Below, one piece after another: positions 6,081 to 6,612 of a stretch of 6,612 nucleotides of DNA (the first letter of the stretch is position 1; each line of letters begins with the position of its first letter). The notes under the pieces were generated by a model. It ran no database searches. It was not told the origin of the DNA and worked only from the letters and a program-made list of their open reading frames with translations. The DNA is from an uncultured Pseudorhodoferax sp. (GTDB lineage Bacteria > Pseudomonadota > Gammaproteobacteria > Burkholderiales > Burkholderiaceae). Location of the stretch: NCBI GenBank assembly GCA_913776795.1, contig CAJYRH010000326.1, positions 1 to 6,612 of the forward strand. Reading direction: 5' to 3'. A program made the position numbers and the translations under genes.

Positions 6081-6612
6081 TGCAGCTGGCTCCGCGGATA
6101 GGGAACGAACAGGCTCCTCAACACCACCTGCGTACCGGGCTTGTGGCCTTCGGCGAGTGCGGTGATGCGGTAGACGAATGGGCGAGCAGCATCTGGCTGG
6201 ATCTGCTGAAGGTTGGCCGGCGTTGCGCCCTCGCTCTGGAACAGGAACATCTCGACCCAATACCAACCGCGCATGCCAGCCCCTGGCGATGCGCCGTTGC
6301 GCGACCTCGTGAACTGCCCGATGCGGGCGCCGAGCGCCCGGGGCAACTCCGCGGTGCCTGCCAGGGCCTGCAGGCTGCTGGGTGCGCAGATGCCGTCGCG
6401 GCAGGGCACGGTTGAGCCGACCTGGAGCAGGGCGCGCACTTCGTCGAATTCCTCGGTGCTTTGCGGGAAGTACGGTGCCATGGCGACCGATGCCGTGCCG
6501 CGGTCCCGACAACCGACAAATCCGCTCGCGGTGCGTTGTGGGTCGGCAGGATGGGGGCGACAGGGCGCACCACCGTATCGCCCGAGGATGTCGGCTTCGG
6601 CATCGAGCAGCA
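6077..6612 (-). CDS. pilX: PilX-like type IV pilus minor pilin/assembly protein, C-terminal 177 residues (runs off right edge)
   Basis: An open frame without stops runs from the right edge to TGA at 6077 and overlaps pilY1 as ATGA. The visible part starts LLDAEADILG, like the AEAALxDAExDI helix that follows the hydrophobic stem in PilX proteins. It ends with FVYRITALAEGHKPGTQVVLRS, the pattern YRITA..G..PGT.V.L.S typical of PilX C-termini. Four cysteines are visible, including a close pair CRDGIC (visible residues 70-75), suggesting disulfides in the periplasmic domain. The prepilin signal and hydrophobic helix must lie off the window, so the identification rests on these motifs and on the pilY1 neighbour. 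Family knowledge: PilX is a minor pilin that helps prime pilus assembly, probably with PilV, PilW and PilY1. The stretch 6490-6610 uses codons such as TGT, TTT, CAT and CGA more than the rib genes do. An internal ATG at 6481 is probably not the start. Confidence 0.75.
   Translation of the reverse strand, partial: LLDAEADILGRYGGAPCRPHPADPQRTASGFVGCRDRGTASVAMAPYFPQSTEEFDEVRALLQVGSTVPCRDGICAPSSLQALAGTAELPRALGARIGQFTRSRNGASPGAGMRGWYWVEMFLFQSEGATPANLQQIQPDAARPFVYRITALAEGHKPGTQVVLRSLFVPYPRSQLQ
6090..6093 (-). promoter_or_regulatory. Shine-Dalgarno sequence of pilY1
   Basis: GGAG on the minus strand lies 9 bases before the pilY1 ATG at 6080, within the end of pilX. It supports starting pilY1 at the signal peptide rather than at the in-frame upstream extension towards 6512, which is only the shadow frame of pilX. 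Confidence 0.55.

Noticed and set aside
6118..6603. 161-residue minus-strand open frame at the right edge
   Set aside because: The neighbouring frame ending at 6077 has PilX-like N- and C-terminal motifs and the ATGA link to pilY1; this one is Ser/Arg/Pro-rich with no motif.

Overview
The window is GC-rich and densely coded, and every gene I can support lies on the minus strand, so transcription runs from right to left. The protein families and gene order (pilX, pilY1, ribD, ribE, ribB, ribH, nusB, aminotransferase) suggest a betaproteobacterium of the order Burkholderiales, probably Comamonadaceae. That assignment is inferred from gene order, base composition and remembered protein motifs, not from a search.

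Right third (6612 to 4329): the 3' part of a type IV pilus minor-pilin cluster. A PilX-like gene enters from the right edge and ends in a 4-base ATGA overlap with a short PilY1-like gene. This PilY1 has a signal peptide joined almost directly to the C-terminal beta-propeller and calcium site. It lacks the large N-terminal region usual in PilY1.

Middle and left (4321 to 355): a riboflavin operon. ribD begins only 7 to 22 bases after the pilY1 stop. After a 46 to 50 base gap that holds a small hairpin come ribE (riboflavin synthase), ribB with a degenerate GTP cyclohydrolase II-like tail (RibBX type), ribH (lumazine synthase) and nusB. The last gene is the start of a class I aminotransferase that runs off the left edge. 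From ribE to the aminotransferase every junction is the same ATGA stop/start overlap, four in a row, which suggests strong translational coupling.

Working together: RibD deaminates and reduces the pyrimidine intermediate, RibB supplies the four-carbon unit, RibH joins the two into lumazine, and RibE makes riboflavin. The first committed step, GTP cyclohydrolase II, is not credibly encoded here because the RibA-like domain lacks the zinc cysteines, so a separate ribA should exist elsewhere. I see no RNA gene, mobile element, CRISPR array, FMN riboswitch or convincing terminator. I did not find a clearly undescribed system. The points most worth a second look are the miniature PilY1, the pilus/riboflavin junction, the degenerate RibA domain and the overlap chain.
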